10,393 nt of DNA from Actinomycetota bacterium (GTDB lineage Bacteria > Actinomycetota > Thermoleophilia > Gaiellales > Gaiellaceae), in NCBI GenBank assembly GCA_013698195.1, contig JACCVK010000184.1:1-10393 (forward strand), written 5' to 3'. Under the pieces are notes generated by a model. The model was not told the origin of the DNA and did no database searches. It saw only the letters and a program-made list of their open reading frames with translations. A program made the translations under genes and the position numbers. Of this stretch, positions 1-6,976 are shown one piece after another; position 1 is the stretch's first letter, and each line of letters starts with the position of its first letter.

Positions 1-668
1 AGCGCGAGCTGCGGCAGCGCTTCCGCGCGCTTCAGGCCACGCAGGATCGCGTACAGGAAGCCGGCACCCATTCCAAGCTGCGCGATCGCGGTGCCCCACG
101 CCGAGCCTTCGATCCCCCAGTCGAACACGTACACGAAGAGCACTTCGAGCACGACATTGACGCCGTTTGCGACGATGACGATCACGAGTGGCGTCCGGAG
201 ATCGGAGACTCCGCGGAGGTAGCCCTGCCCGCCGAGCGCGAGAAAGGCGGCCGGAAGACCGATGGCGGCAATGCGCAGATAGGTGACCGCGTACTCGGCG
301 GCGGCTCCCTCGCCACCCATGAGCGAGACGAGTGGATCGGCAAGCACCGCGACGAGGCCCGCTACGACGACCCCGAACACGAGCGAAAGCCAGACTGCCT
401 GGGCTCCCAGCCGCCGTGCGATCTCCGCCTCCCCCGCGCCGCCGGCACGCGCGACCTGGGCCGTCGTCCCGTACTGGAGGAAGTTGAAGATCGCGAACAC
501 ACCGCCGAGGATCGCTCCGGCAATCCCGAGCGCGGCGAGCTGCGACCGGCCGAGGTGTCCGACGATCGCAGTGTCGACCAAGAGGTACAGGGGCTCGGCC
601 GCAAGCGCGCCGAGCGCCGGGACCGCCAGCCGCATGATCTGGCGGTCGTACGGTGAGCGGAGCGTCAC
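1..668 (-). CDS. MATE-family (DinF-like) multidrug/organic cation efflux transporter, C-terminus cut off
   Basis: This is the N-terminal half (222 residues) of an integral membrane antiporter; the gene runs off the left edge. MATE proteins usually have 12 membrane helices and export drugs or metabolites using a proton or sodium gradient. The start is a GTG 8 bp after the glycosyltransferase stop. It gives SPYDRQIMRLAVPALG, followed by LVDTAIVGHLG at about residues 30-40, the typical DinF-branch opening with the conserved Asp of helix 1. Long hydrophobic stretches lie at about 45-65, 90-112, 130-146 and 160-185. YLRGVSDLRTP (150-160) and NVVLEVLFVYVFDWGIEGSA (171-190) are also typical of this family. 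A GGAG overlaps the start, so translational coupling to the upstream gene is likely. DinF in Escherichia coli belongs to the SOS regulon, but no LexA box is visible here. The family is clear; the substrate is unknown. Confidence 0.9.
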   Translation of the reverse strand, partial: MTLRSPYDRQIMRLAVPALGALAAEPLYLLVDTAIVGHLGRSQLAALGIAGAILGGVFAIFNFLQYGTTAQVARAGGAGEAEIARRLGAQAVWLSLVFGVVVAGLVAVLADPLVSLMGGEGAAAEYAVTYLRIAAIGLPAAFLALGGQGYLRGVSDLRTPLVIVIVANGVNVVLEVLFVYVFDWGIEGSAWGTAIAQLGMGAGFLYAILRGLKRAEALPQLA

Positions 669-676
669 TCCGGGCG

Positions 677-1726
677 TCAGACGGAGCCGCTACGAGCCGC
701 GATCGTCGCCTCGTACGCGCTGACGTAGTCGGCGACCATGTGCTCCGGCGAGAATCGCTCCTCGATCTCGCGCCGCAACACCATCGGATCGAGCTTGTCG
801 GCCTGCTCGAGGATGGCTTCGTCCTCCATCTCGCGGTAGTGGTCGACGAGGATCCCGGTCCGGCCGTGATCGATGATCTCCGGCACGGCACCCCGCCGCG
901 TCGCGATCACCGGCGTCCCGCAGGCCATCGCCTCGATGACGACGAGTCCGAACGGCTCCTCCCAGTCGATCGGGAAGATGAGAGCCCGCGCACCCATGAG
1001 GAGCTCGACCTTGTCCGCGTGTCCCACCTCGCCGACGTACTCGATGGTCTCGCCCAGGTGAGGTCTAACGAACTCCTCGAAGTACTTGATCTCGGCAGGC
1101 TCGCGGCACTTGGCGGCGATCTTCAGCGGGAGGCCGGTCTCGAGCGCGACCGCGAGCGCGCGATGCGCACCCTTGTCCGGGCTCATGCGGCCGAGGAAGA
1201 CGAGATAGTCGCCTCCGGACTTACGGCGGAAGGGGTAGAGCGAGAGGTCGAGCGCGTTCGGGCAGTTCGCGATCCACGGGAATTCCGGCCGCGGCTTGCG
1301 CTGATTCTCCGAGATCGAGATGAGCTGTGCCCGCGGAACCAGCTCCAGCACCTGCTGGTAGAGCGCGCCGGGCGGCCCGTTGAGCGGGCCGTGCACCGTG
1401 TGACAGAAAGGCACGTCCAGCAGTCCTCCGAGCGCCAGGCCGAGCAGGCCCGTGTGGTCGTGGATGACGTCGCACTCCTGCGACGATCGGAACGCATGGA
1501 TCGCGTGCTGGAGCTCCCAGAACGTGTGGCCGATCCACTCGCTCGGCGCGGTCTGGAAGACGGCGTCGATCCTCGCCCGGCTGCGTGAGTCTCCGGACGC
1601 GAAGAGCGTCACGTCGTGACCTTCGGCCACGAGCCCGTCCGCCAGGAGCGCGACCACGCGCTCGATCCCTCCGTAGCCCTCGGGCGGAACGGGGAACCAA
1701 ACTGGACAGATGAGTCCGATCTTCAT
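677..1726 (-). CDS. Glycosyltransferase family 4 (GT-B fold)
   Basis: This is a cytosolic retaining glycosyltransferase of 349 residues, a full length for the family, that transfers a sugar from a nucleotide donor. The N-terminal Rossmann domain opens with MKIGLICPVWFPVPPEGYGG; the GYGGIER loop is at 17-23 and DVIHDHTG at 86-93. The C-terminal donor domain has FLGRMSPDKGAHRA (177-190), with the conserved Arg180 and Lys185. EPFGLVVIEAMACGTPVIA (257-275) carries the GT4 E-x7-E pair Glu257/Glu265. The ATG at 1726 is preferred over the GTG at 1729: it overlaps the previous stop as TGATG, and GGAAGG lies 6 nt upstream instead of 3. It sits directly after the debranching-like glycosidase, so both probably act on the same saccharide. 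Acceptor and donor are not determinable; trehalose, sucrose, glycogen or envelope glycan are all possible. Confidence 0.9.
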   Translation of the reverse strand: MKIGLICPVWFPVPPEGYGGIERVVALLADGLVAEGHDVTLFASGDSRSRARIDAVFQTAPSEWIGHTFWELQHAIHAFRSSQECDVIHDHTGLLGLALGGLLDVPFCHTVHGPLNGPPGALYQQVLELVPRAQLISISENQRKPRPEFPWIANCPNALDLSLYPFRRKSGGDYLVFLGRMSPDKGAHRALAVALETGLPLKIAAKCREPAEIKYFEEFVRPHLGETIEYVGEVGHADKVELLMGARALIFPIDWEEPFGLVVIEAMACGTPVIATRRGAVPEIIDHGRTGILVDHYREMEDEAILEQADKLDPMVLRREIEERFSPEHMVADYVSAYEATIAARSGSV

Positions 1727-3786
1727 CACGGCCCTTCCGAGACGGTGACACTGCCACGCTCGACGGCGGCAGTCCAGTTACGGCCGAAGGCGCGGACTCC
1801 CTCGAGCCGCAGGCCGTCGAGCCAGCTCGGGAGCTCGTCCGCGGCCGTTGTCACGAGACGCTGGTGCGCGCGGTCGGGCTCGAGGCCGAGGAGAACTCGC
1901 ACGAGGAGAATCGGCGTGCCCGCTGCCCACGCCTGCGGCCGCGCGGCCGTCGGGTACGCGATCGGGAACGGTGTCTCGGCCCTCGCGAAGCCGGCGAAGA
2001 CTTCGGGCAGCGACCAGTTGAAGTGGCCCGCCGCCTCGATCAAGGCCCGCGCCACCCGGCGGGAGGCCTCGACATGCCCGTGCCGCGCGAGCCCCCACGC
2101 CGCGAGCGCCGAATCGTGAGGCCAAACCGTCCCGTTGTGGTAGCTCAGCGGGTTGAACGCGGCTTCGTCGCTCGCCATCGTGCGGATACCCCAGCCCGAC
2201 CAGAGCGTCTCCGACAGGAGTTGATCCGCGACTGCGTCCACGCGCTCCGCGGGAACGATCCCGCTCCAGAGAAGGTGTCCCATGTTCGAGCACCGCGAGT
2301 CCACGCGTTGCTTCTCGCGGTCGAGCGCCAGAGCGTAGAAGCCGCCGCGCTCGTCAGACCAGAACGCCTCGTTGAACCGCGTTTGGAGCTCGGCCGCCTC
2401 GCGCTCGAGCCGATCCGCGAGCTCGGCGTCACGCCACGCCTTGCGCGCCATCTCGGCCAGCCCCAGCTTTGCGTCGTAGACGTAGCCCTGTACCTCGACA
2501 GGCGCGATCGGCGGCTCGGCCAGCCGGCCGTCGTGAAAACGCTGCGAGTCCCCAGAGTCTTTCCACGACTGGTTCGCGAGCCCGCGCTCGGTCTGTCGCG
2601 CGTACTCGACAAAGCCGTCACCGTCGCTATCCCCGTAGCGGTCGATCCACTCGAGCGCCCGCAACGCGGGGCCCTTCAGCCTCGTCGCGAGCGCTGTGTC
2701 GTCCGTCCAGCGGAATGCCTCCGCGAGGAGGACGAGAAACAGCGGCGTCGAGTCGACCGAGCCGTAGTAGCGGCTGAACCAGGTCTCGGCAGCGCGTCCG
2801 TGGCGCACCTCGTGGACGATCTTCCCGGGCTCGGCGTCGATTCCCGGGTCTACCTCGGTCGCCTGGAGCTCCGCGAGCACGTCGAGCGCGCCGATCGCCA
2901 GCTCTGGCCCGAGCAGCAGCGTCTGAAGGGACGTGATCGCCGTGTCGCGCCCGAAGACGGTCATGAACCAGGGCATCCCGGCCGCGAAGAGCGGTCGCCG
3001 CTCCGCGCCGCTGCGGATACGAAGGGCGGCCAGGTCGGCGACGGACTGGTCGAACGCGCGGCGCAGCGCCTCCCAGCCGCCGCGCAGCTTCGGAACCCGA
3101 AGCGTCCAGGCCTCGACCACGTCGCCGATCGTCTCGATCTCCTCGTCGAGCCGATCGACCGCGGGCACAGTCTCGATCTCCTCGCCGCCGAGCGAAGGGA
3201 GAACGTCGAGCCGGAGCTCCCAGCTCTCGTGTGGCTCGAGCTCGAGTGGGTAGACGATGCGCCCGCTCACCAGCTTCCCGGGGCGCGACAGAACGATGCG
3301 CGTGTGTGCGTCTCCGCCCGGCTCCGAGAACAGGAGCGCTCCGTTCGCACCGTGCTGCTGCGCCTCGGCCGGCGGCGGTAGATCCGGCGCGTGCTCGGGG
3401 TCGCCGAGCGCGAAGTCGTGCTGCTTCACGGAGATGATGTCCGCGAAGTCCGCGCCCAGCTCGAGCGAGAGCTCGAAGGCGAGCGGCTCCATGCTCTCGT
3501 TCCGGACCGCAATCCGCTCCTGGAGCCCTGTGCCCACGTAGCGACGACGAGCGATCGAGAGCGAATCTCCCGGGAGGTCGTTCACGCGCGGGTTCCGAAG
3601 GTAGAACGCCGCTGCGAAGTGCTGGAGCCGCCCCGCCGAGAGCGGCAGCGGCCGAGCGCCGTCCACGCGCAGGACAAGCCGCGAGAGGAAGCGGGTGTCC
3701 CAGGCGAAGAAGCCGGACGTGTCGCCGGACACGTCCCCGAGATCGTCGCTCAGACAGAAGGTGGAGCCTTCGAGAATCGTGATCAC
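1726..3786 (-). CDS. Glycogen debranching-type (amylo-alpha-1,6-glucosidase-like) glycosidase with N-terminal bis domain
   Basis: This is a predicted cytosolic glycosidase of 686 residues. Residues 1 to about 220 form the beta-rich N-terminal domain found on bacterial debranching-type enzymes, with the characteristic opening EGSTFCLSDDLGD (6-18) and FFAWDTRFLSRL (26-37). About 235-640 is an (alpha/alpha)6-barrel catalytic domain: MPWFMTVFGRDT (271-282), SVDSTPLF (343-350), NQSWKDSGDS (405-414), WGIRTMA (532-538), SYHNGTVWPHD (549-558... by count near 548) and LPEVFAGF (593-600). By analogy with GH15/GH37/GH63-type barrels, an acidic residue around Asp410 and Glu595 are likely the catalytic pair; this is inference. 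The start is GTG, 2 bp after the SDR stop, and matches the usual start of the family. The end overlaps the glycosyltransferase start by 1 nt. There is no signal peptide. The substrate could be glycogen, another alpha-glucan or a glucosylated metabolite. Confidence 0.88.
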   Translation of the reverse strand: MITILEGSTFCLSDDLGDVSGDTSGFFAWDTRFLSRLVLRVDGARPLPLSAGRLQHFAAAFYLRNPRVNDLPGDSLSIARRRYVGTGLQERIAVRNESMEPLAFELSLELGADFADIISVKQHDFALGDPEHAPDLPPPAEAQQHGANGALLFSEPGGDAHTRIVLSRPGKLVSGRIVYPLELEPHESWELRLDVLPSLGGEEIETVPAVDRLDEEIETIGDVVEAWTLRVPKLRGGWEALRRAFDQSVADLAALRIRSGAERRPLFAAGMPWFMTVFGRDTAITSLQTLLLGPELAIGALDVLAELQATEVDPGIDAEPGKIVHEVRHGRAAETWFSRYYGSVDSTPLFLVLLAEAFRWTDDTALATRLKGPALRALEWIDRYGDSDGDGFVEYARQTERGLANQSWKDSGDSQRFHDGRLAEPPIAPVEVQGYVYDAKLGLAEMARKAWRDAELADRLEREAAELQTRFNEAFWSDERGGFYALALDREKQRVDSRCSNMGHLLWSGIVPAERVDAVADQLLSETLWSGWGIRTMASDEAAFNPLSYHNGTVWPHDSALAAWGLARHGHVEASRRVARALIEAAGHFNWSLPEVFAGFARAETPFPIAYPTAARPQAWAAGTPILLVRVLLGLEPDRAHQRLVTTAADELPSWLDGLRLEGVRAFGRNWTAAVERGSVTVSEGP
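1733..1738 (-). promoter_or_regulatory. Ribosome binding site that decides the glycosyltransferase start
   Basis: On the minus strand GGAAGG lies 6 nt before ATG 1726 and only 3 nt before GTG 1729. The spacing and the TGATG overlap with the upstream stop favour the ATG. The site is inside the end of the glycosidase gene. Confidence 0.6.
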
Positions 3787-3788
3787 AG

Positions 3789-4523
3789 CTAGAGGCTCTC
3801 GCGGCGCACGACTCTCGCGCCACTCGATTGCGCGAGCGCCTTCACGACGATCTCGTCGACGTTCACGTGCAGAGGTCGCGTCAGCGCGAACATGACGCAG
3901 TCGGCGATCTCGTCGGGAGTCACCGGATCGACGCCCTCGTACACGGCGCTCGCCGCTTGCTCGTCCCAGCGATAGCGGACGAGAGAGAACTCGCTCTCGA
4001 CGAGGCCTGCGTCGACCGTCGTGATCCTGATCGGCCGGCCAAGCAGGTCCTCGCGGAGCGCGTAGGCGAACCCGCGCAGACCGAACTTCGAGGCCACGTA
4101 CGAGGCAGCGTTCTGATACGCCTGCCGGCCGGCGACGGAGCCCGTGAAGAGGATGTGGCCGCCGTCGCGGATGTGAGGGAGCGTCAGCCGGGTCATCCTG
4201 AGCACGCCGTCCACGTTCGTGTGCAGGACCGTTTCCTCGTCAGCGAGCGTGGACTCCGTGAACGGGTAGCGGCCGAGGGCGAGCCCCGCGTTGTTGAAGA
4301 GGATGTCGACGCCGCCGAGCTCGGTTAGCGCTTGCTCGACGAAGGCCGCGGCGCTCGACTCGTCGGTGACGTCGAGCTCGAGGGAGACGTCGGCCTCGAG
4401 CCGATCGACGCGCCGCGCCCCACCTGCAACCCGAACCCCTGCCTCGCGCAGCTTACGAACGGTCGCGGCGCCGATGCCGCTCGAGGCGCCCGTCACGATC
4501 GCGGTCTTTCCGGCGAGATTCAT
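3789..4523 (-). CDS. Short-chain dehydrogenase/reductase (classical SDR, YdfG-like)
   Basis: This is a cytosolic NAD(P)-dependent oxidoreductase of 244 residues, a normal SDR length. It has the glycine-rich cofactor motif TGASSGIG (11-18), DVTD (51-54), NNAG (77-80) and Asn103. The catalytic Ser129 is in TGSVAG, and the Tyr142-x3-Lys146 pair is in SYVASK. After the last core strand it reads DAGLVESEFS (171-180) where most relatives have PG; this stretch and the VRYRWD that follows resemble YdfG-type 3-hydroxy acid or serine dehydrogenases. The two Arg at 37-38, after strand 2, suggest NADP preference. It is the first gene of the SDR-glycosidase-glycosyltransferase-MATE unit, 30 bp after the isomerase stop. 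No Shine-Dalgarno is seen; a TACGCT box lies 8 nt before the ATG. The substrate is unknown. Confidence 0.9.
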   Translation of the reverse strand: MNLAGKTAIVTGASSGIGAATVRKLREAGVRVAGGARRVDRLEADVSLELDVTDESSAAAFVEQALTELGGVDILFNNAGLALGRYPFTESTLADEETVLHTNVDGVLRMTRLTLPHIRDGGHILFTGSVAGRQAYQNAASYVASKFGLRGFAYALREDLLGRPIRITTVDAGLVESEFSLVRYRWDEQAASAVYEGVDPVTPDEIADCVMFALTRPLHVNVDEIVVKALAQSSGARVVRRESL

Positions 4524-4531
4524 CGCGCCGC

Positions 4532-4537
4532 AGCGTA
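4532..4537 (-). promoter_or_regulatory. Candidate -10 box (TACGCT) of the SDR operon, leaderless type
   Basis: On the minus strand TACGCT fits the actinobacterial TANNNT -10 pattern and ends exactly 8 nt before the SDR ATG. There is no Shine-Dalgarno in between. That spacing would place transcription start at or next to the ATG, as in leaderless mRNAs. No convincing -35 is visible, and a TANNNT match by itself is weak. Confidence 0.3.
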
Positions 4538-4553
4538 GACGCAGAGACGACGG

Positions 4554-5009
4554 TCAGCCGAGGTCGATGGACTCGATCACGACCGGCTCGAGCGGGCGAT
4601 CTCGGGCGTCCCGCTCGACGACTGAAATGCGGTCGACGACGTCCTGTCCCGAAACGACTTGGCCGAACACCGTGTGCTTCCCGTCGAGCCACGACGCCTC
4701 TTTGGCCGTGACGATGAAGAACTGCGAGCCGTTCGTGTTCGGGCCGGCATTTGCCATCGCGAGCGCACCGCGGGTCACGCTGTGCTCGTTGAACTCGTCC
4801 TCGAACTCGTACCCGGGGCCACCGGTCCCGTCTCCACGCGGGCAGCCGCCCTGGATCATGAAGTCGGGAATGACACGGTGGAACGTGATGCCGTCGTAGA
4901 AGCCTTCACCCACGAGCTTCGTGAAGTTCGCAACCGTCTGAGGCGCCTCGTCGGGAAAGAGCTCGAGCTCGAGATCCCCTTCGCTCGTGTGCATGACCGC
5001 CCGGCTCAT
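4554..5009 (-). CDS. Cyclophilin-type peptidyl-prolyl cis-trans isomerase
   Basis: This is a small single-domain cyclophilin of 151 residues that catalyses cis-trans isomerisation of X-Pro bonds, probably in the cytoplasm since no signal peptide or membrane anchor is seen. FHRVIPDFMIQGG (43-55) holds the catalytic Arg45 with Phe50, Met51 and Gln53. MANAGPNTNGSQFFI (85-99) and SWLDGKHTVFG (106-116) complete the active site; Trp107 is the position linked to cyclosporin binding. The ATG at 5009 was chosen because the family fold begins with AVMHTSEGDLELELF a few residues later. A GTG at 5084 would add 25 low-complexity residues, and an ATG at 4994 is a shorter alternative. No Shine-Dalgarno precedes it, but TAGCGT lies 8 nt upstream. 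It may be transcribed together with the SDR gene 30 bp downstream, although that gene has its own candidate promoter. Confidence 0.92.
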   Translation of the reverse strand: MSRAVMHTSEGDLELELFPDEAPQTVANFTKLVGEGFYDGITFHRVIPDFMIQGGCPRGDGTGGPGYEFEDEFNEHSVTRGALAMANAGPNTNGSQFFIVTAKEASWLDGKHTVFGQVVSGQDVVDRISVVERDARDRPLEPVVIESIDLG

Positions 5010-5017
5010 CGGCCGCG

Positions 5018-5023
5018 ACGCTA
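5018..5023 (-). promoter_or_regulatory. Candidate -10 box (TAGCGT) of the isomerase gene, leaderless type
   Basis: On the minus strand TAGCGT (TANNNT) ends 8 nt before the ATG at 5009, the same spacing as at the SDR gene, again with no Shine-Dalgarno. It lies in the 148-bp divergent gap (5010-5157) before the secreted protein gene. No clear -35, and no equally good box for the plus-strand gene, was found in that gap. Confidence 0.3.
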
Positions 5024-5157
5024 GCAGGTGACCGCCACCGCCGAACCCGTACGAGCTCGAAGCACGGCGTGCAGTCGCCGACACGCGGCGCGGCGCGACG
5101 TTGCCCTACCCCCATTCGAGGGACGCCCTCCCGGGGCACGCTGCCGACAGTCTGAAC

Positions 5158-6642
5158 ATGCTGAGACGCACGGCGGCTTTGCTCACGCTTGCCCTGGGGG
5201 CGTCCATCGCGCTCGCCTCGGGAGGCGTGCAGGCCGCTCGCCCGCCTGCGCCGACGATCGTCAGCGTCAATACCGCTCCCTTCTCGGCGATCGTCCGCTG
5301 GCGCGTCGACGACGCCGCGCGAGTCGTCGTCGAGGTAGGCGCGGACGACAGGTACGGCATCTGGTCTCCGTCGAGCACGACCCGCGGCTCTTCGACCGAG
5401 AAGACGACACTCGCCGGGCTCGAGCCGGCCACGACCTACCGGTACCGCGTGCTCGCGCGCTTCCGCAACGGGCAGCGCGGTGAGGATCGCGGGACGTTCC
5501 GCACGGATCCATGGCCGCACGCTCTCGCCGCAACCGTCGCGCCGTCGCTCGAGAACACCGACTCCGGCTCGCTCGCACCCTTCATCCTGAACCCGGCGCT
5601 GCCCCCCAAGGTCGCCGGCGGGACCTCCAGTCCCACTCCCACTCCGCCCGGATCCGTCCCGGCGCCACCGGCAGGCTCCTCGGCGCCGCTCCGCGTCAAC
5701 GGCGTGGCCTTCTTCCCGCGCATGGTGTGGCGTCAGTGCCCGAGCTACTACCCCACGAGCATCGGCGCGGGCATCAACGTCTTTCTCGGCGTGAGCTGCG
5801 GCGGATCGGATGTGCAGTTCTCCAATCTCGCAGGTCGAGCCGCGTCGACCACCGACGCCTACAAGCCGGGCGAGTCGGGTCCTTCGCATCTCGGCTGGCA
5901 CCTGCCGGACGAGGCCGACGTCTCCGTGGGCGGCGCGGACAAGCTCCCATCTCCGAAGGCCGAGGGCAGGGTCACGTTTCTGACCCTCACCGACAAGTTC
6001 TCGGTGAACGCTGCCGCCGGGCCGCACGGAAAGGACATCTACCCGGGCCTCTTCGCAAGCGCGGACGTCATCGGCTTCGACACGTATCCGGTGGAAGTCC
6101 GGTGCAGCCTCGCGCAGATCGACAACGTTTACTGGATGCAACGTGAGCTCGTCCAGCTGACGAAAGGGAAGCCGACGTTTCAATGGATCGAGGCCGGGCC
6201 CATGGAGCACTGCCGGTCGAACCAGGATCCCACGCCCGCCGTCGTTCGTGCCGAGACGTGGCTGGCGATCGCCGGGGGCGCACGCGGAATCGGGTACTTC
6301 CCGGATTACTGGGCAGAGGACATACGCAATGAGGTTCGGATCGTCAACCGCGAGATCCTCTCGCTCGCACCCGCGCTGCTCGGCCAGGTCGTCAGCGCGA
6401 CGTGGTCGCCTCAGCAGCCGGTTCGGGTCGGCGTACGGAAGCACAACGGTGCCCTGTACGTCATCGCCGTGAACACGTCGACCTCACCCGCCACGGCCTC
6501 GTTCACGGTGCCGGGTCTCGCCGCGCGGAAGCTGCACGTGTTCGCCGACGGACGGACGGTGAGTCCGCTCGGCAACCTCGTCGTGGACAAGCTGCCGGGA
6601 CTCGGCACTGCGGTCTACGTCGTCCCACCCGCCGGCTGGTAG
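5158..6642 (+). CDS. Secreted fibronectin type III protein with glycosidase-like TIM-barrel region
   Basis: This is an exported protein of 494 residues. Residues 1-26 are a signal peptide: MLRR, a hydrophobic core, then VQA-A, a signal peptidase I site with no lipobox. About 31-117 is a fibronectin type III domain, with TIVSVNTAPFSAIVRW at its start and LEPATTYRYRV at 88-98. A Pro/Ser/Thr-rich linker covers about 150-176. About 178-405 looks like a TIM-barrel glycosidase-like domain, with WHLPDEAD (247-254), DVIGFDTYPV (303-312) and FQWIEAGP (341-348). Glu252 and Glu345 are plausible acid/base and nucleophile by analogy with clan GH-A; this is inference. Residues 410-494 look like a C-terminal beta-sandwich. 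Cys194, Cys214, Cys316 and Cys352 could form two disulfides in the export environment. The ATG at 5158 was chosen because it starts the signal peptide. The substrate is unknown, and a non-catalytic sugar-binding role is possible. Confidence 0.85.
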   Translation: MLRRTAALLTLALGASIALASGGVQAARPPAPTIVSVNTAPFSAIVRWRVDDAARVVVEVGADDRYGIWSPSSTTRGSSTEKTTLAGLEPATTYRYRVLARFRNGQRGEDRGTFRTDPWPHALAATVAPSLENTDSGSLAPFILNPALPPKVAGGTSSPTPTPPGSVPAPPAGSSAPLRVNGVAFFPRMVWRQCPSYYPTSIGAGINVFLGVSCGGSDVQFSNLAGRAASTTDAYKPGESGPSHLGWHLPDEADVSVGGADKLPSPKAEGRVTFLTLTDKFSVNAAAGPHGKDIYPGLFASADVIGFDTYPVEVRCSLAQIDNVYWMQRELVQLTKGKPTFQWIEAGPMEHCRSNQDPTPAVVRAETWLAIAGGARGIGYFPDYWAEDIRNEVRIVNREILSLAPALLGQVVSATWSPQQPVRVGVRKHNGALYVIAVNTSTSPATASFTVPGLAARKLHVFADGRTVSPLGNLVVDKLPGLGTAVYVVPPAGW

Positions 6643-6697
6643 AAACCTGAGAGCCGCAGCGACGGCGAGCGTGCCGAGGTCGACGTCGCAGTAGCCG

Positions 6698-6726
6698 CTA
6701 GGACGCTGGGCTTTGAGTTGTCCTAG
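6698..6726. repeat. Perfect 7-bp inverted repeat at convergent gene ends, possible weak terminator
   Basis: CTAGGAC (6698-6704) and GTCCTAG (6720-6726) are exact reverse complements around a 15-nt loop, with G-T pairs possible on both sides of the stem. It lies between the end of the plus-strand secreted protein gene (6642) and the last codon of the minus-strand coiled-coil gene, whose TAG stop is inside the right arm. There is no T tract and the loop is large, so a terminator role is only possible. The rest of 6643-6697 shows nothing recognisable. Confidence 0.3.
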
Positions 6727-6976
6727 TTTCCGGGCTCGTCCGGGCGAACAGACTCGAGGCGCTGCAGGCGCCAGTCGATCGCTCCCGCGGCCTTCTCGAG
6801 CTGCTCGATGACCCGCTCGCGGTCCTGCTTCTGGGCCGACTCAGCATCTTCGAGCCGCCTCATGAGTCCGCGCAGCTCGGCGCGCGTCCCACCGTCGCCG
6901 CCGCCGTCCGAGCCGTCCAATCCGTCCGAGCTACCCGAGCCGCCGCCGTAGGTCTCGAGATCGTCGACGCGCGCCG
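6723..6976 (-). other. C-terminal coding piece of gene B in the shifted frame
   Basis: From about 6976 the coding signal moves to another minus-strand frame: RVDDLETYGGGSGSSDGLDG, a Gly/Asp/Ser linker, then RAELRGLMRRLEDAESAQKQ and a final helix ending RLESVRPDEPGN and TAG. Codons in this frame end almost always in G or C and the sequence is again helical with heptads. The same frame upstream of 6976 is low-complexity Ser/Arg text, so the open frame that extends to 7298 is real only in this last third. It is the missing C-terminus of the 6931-7971 piece. Confidence 0.6.

Noticed and set aside
653..1588. Open frame of 311 codons on the plus strand
   Set aside because: Antisense to the glycosyltransferase, whose own frame carries all GT4 motifs.
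1864..3381. Open frame of 505 codons on the plus strand
   Set aside because: Antisense shadow of the debranching-type glycosidase, in a GC-rich genome where long antisense frames are common; Arg/Leu/Pro-rich without motifs.
2627..3823. Open frame of 398 codons on the minus strand
   Set aside because: Shifted frame of the glycosidase gene, Arg/Ala-rich, no motif.
5010..5084. GTG start extending the isomerase by 25 residues
   Set aside because: The added residues are Ser/Gly/Arg-rich and outside the cyclophilin fold; the ATG at 5009 fits the family and has a promoter-like box at leaderless spacing.
5101..5157. TTG start that would extend the secreted protein by 19 residues
   Set aside because: The extension is Pro/His/Asp-rich and would bury the signal peptide that begins at ATG 5158.
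4906..6444. Long open frame of 512 codons on the minus strand
   Set aside because: It lies opposite the secreted protein gene and overlaps the isomerase start. The residues are low-complexity Arg/Gly/Ala text with no domain, while the plus-strand frame has a signal peptide and domains.
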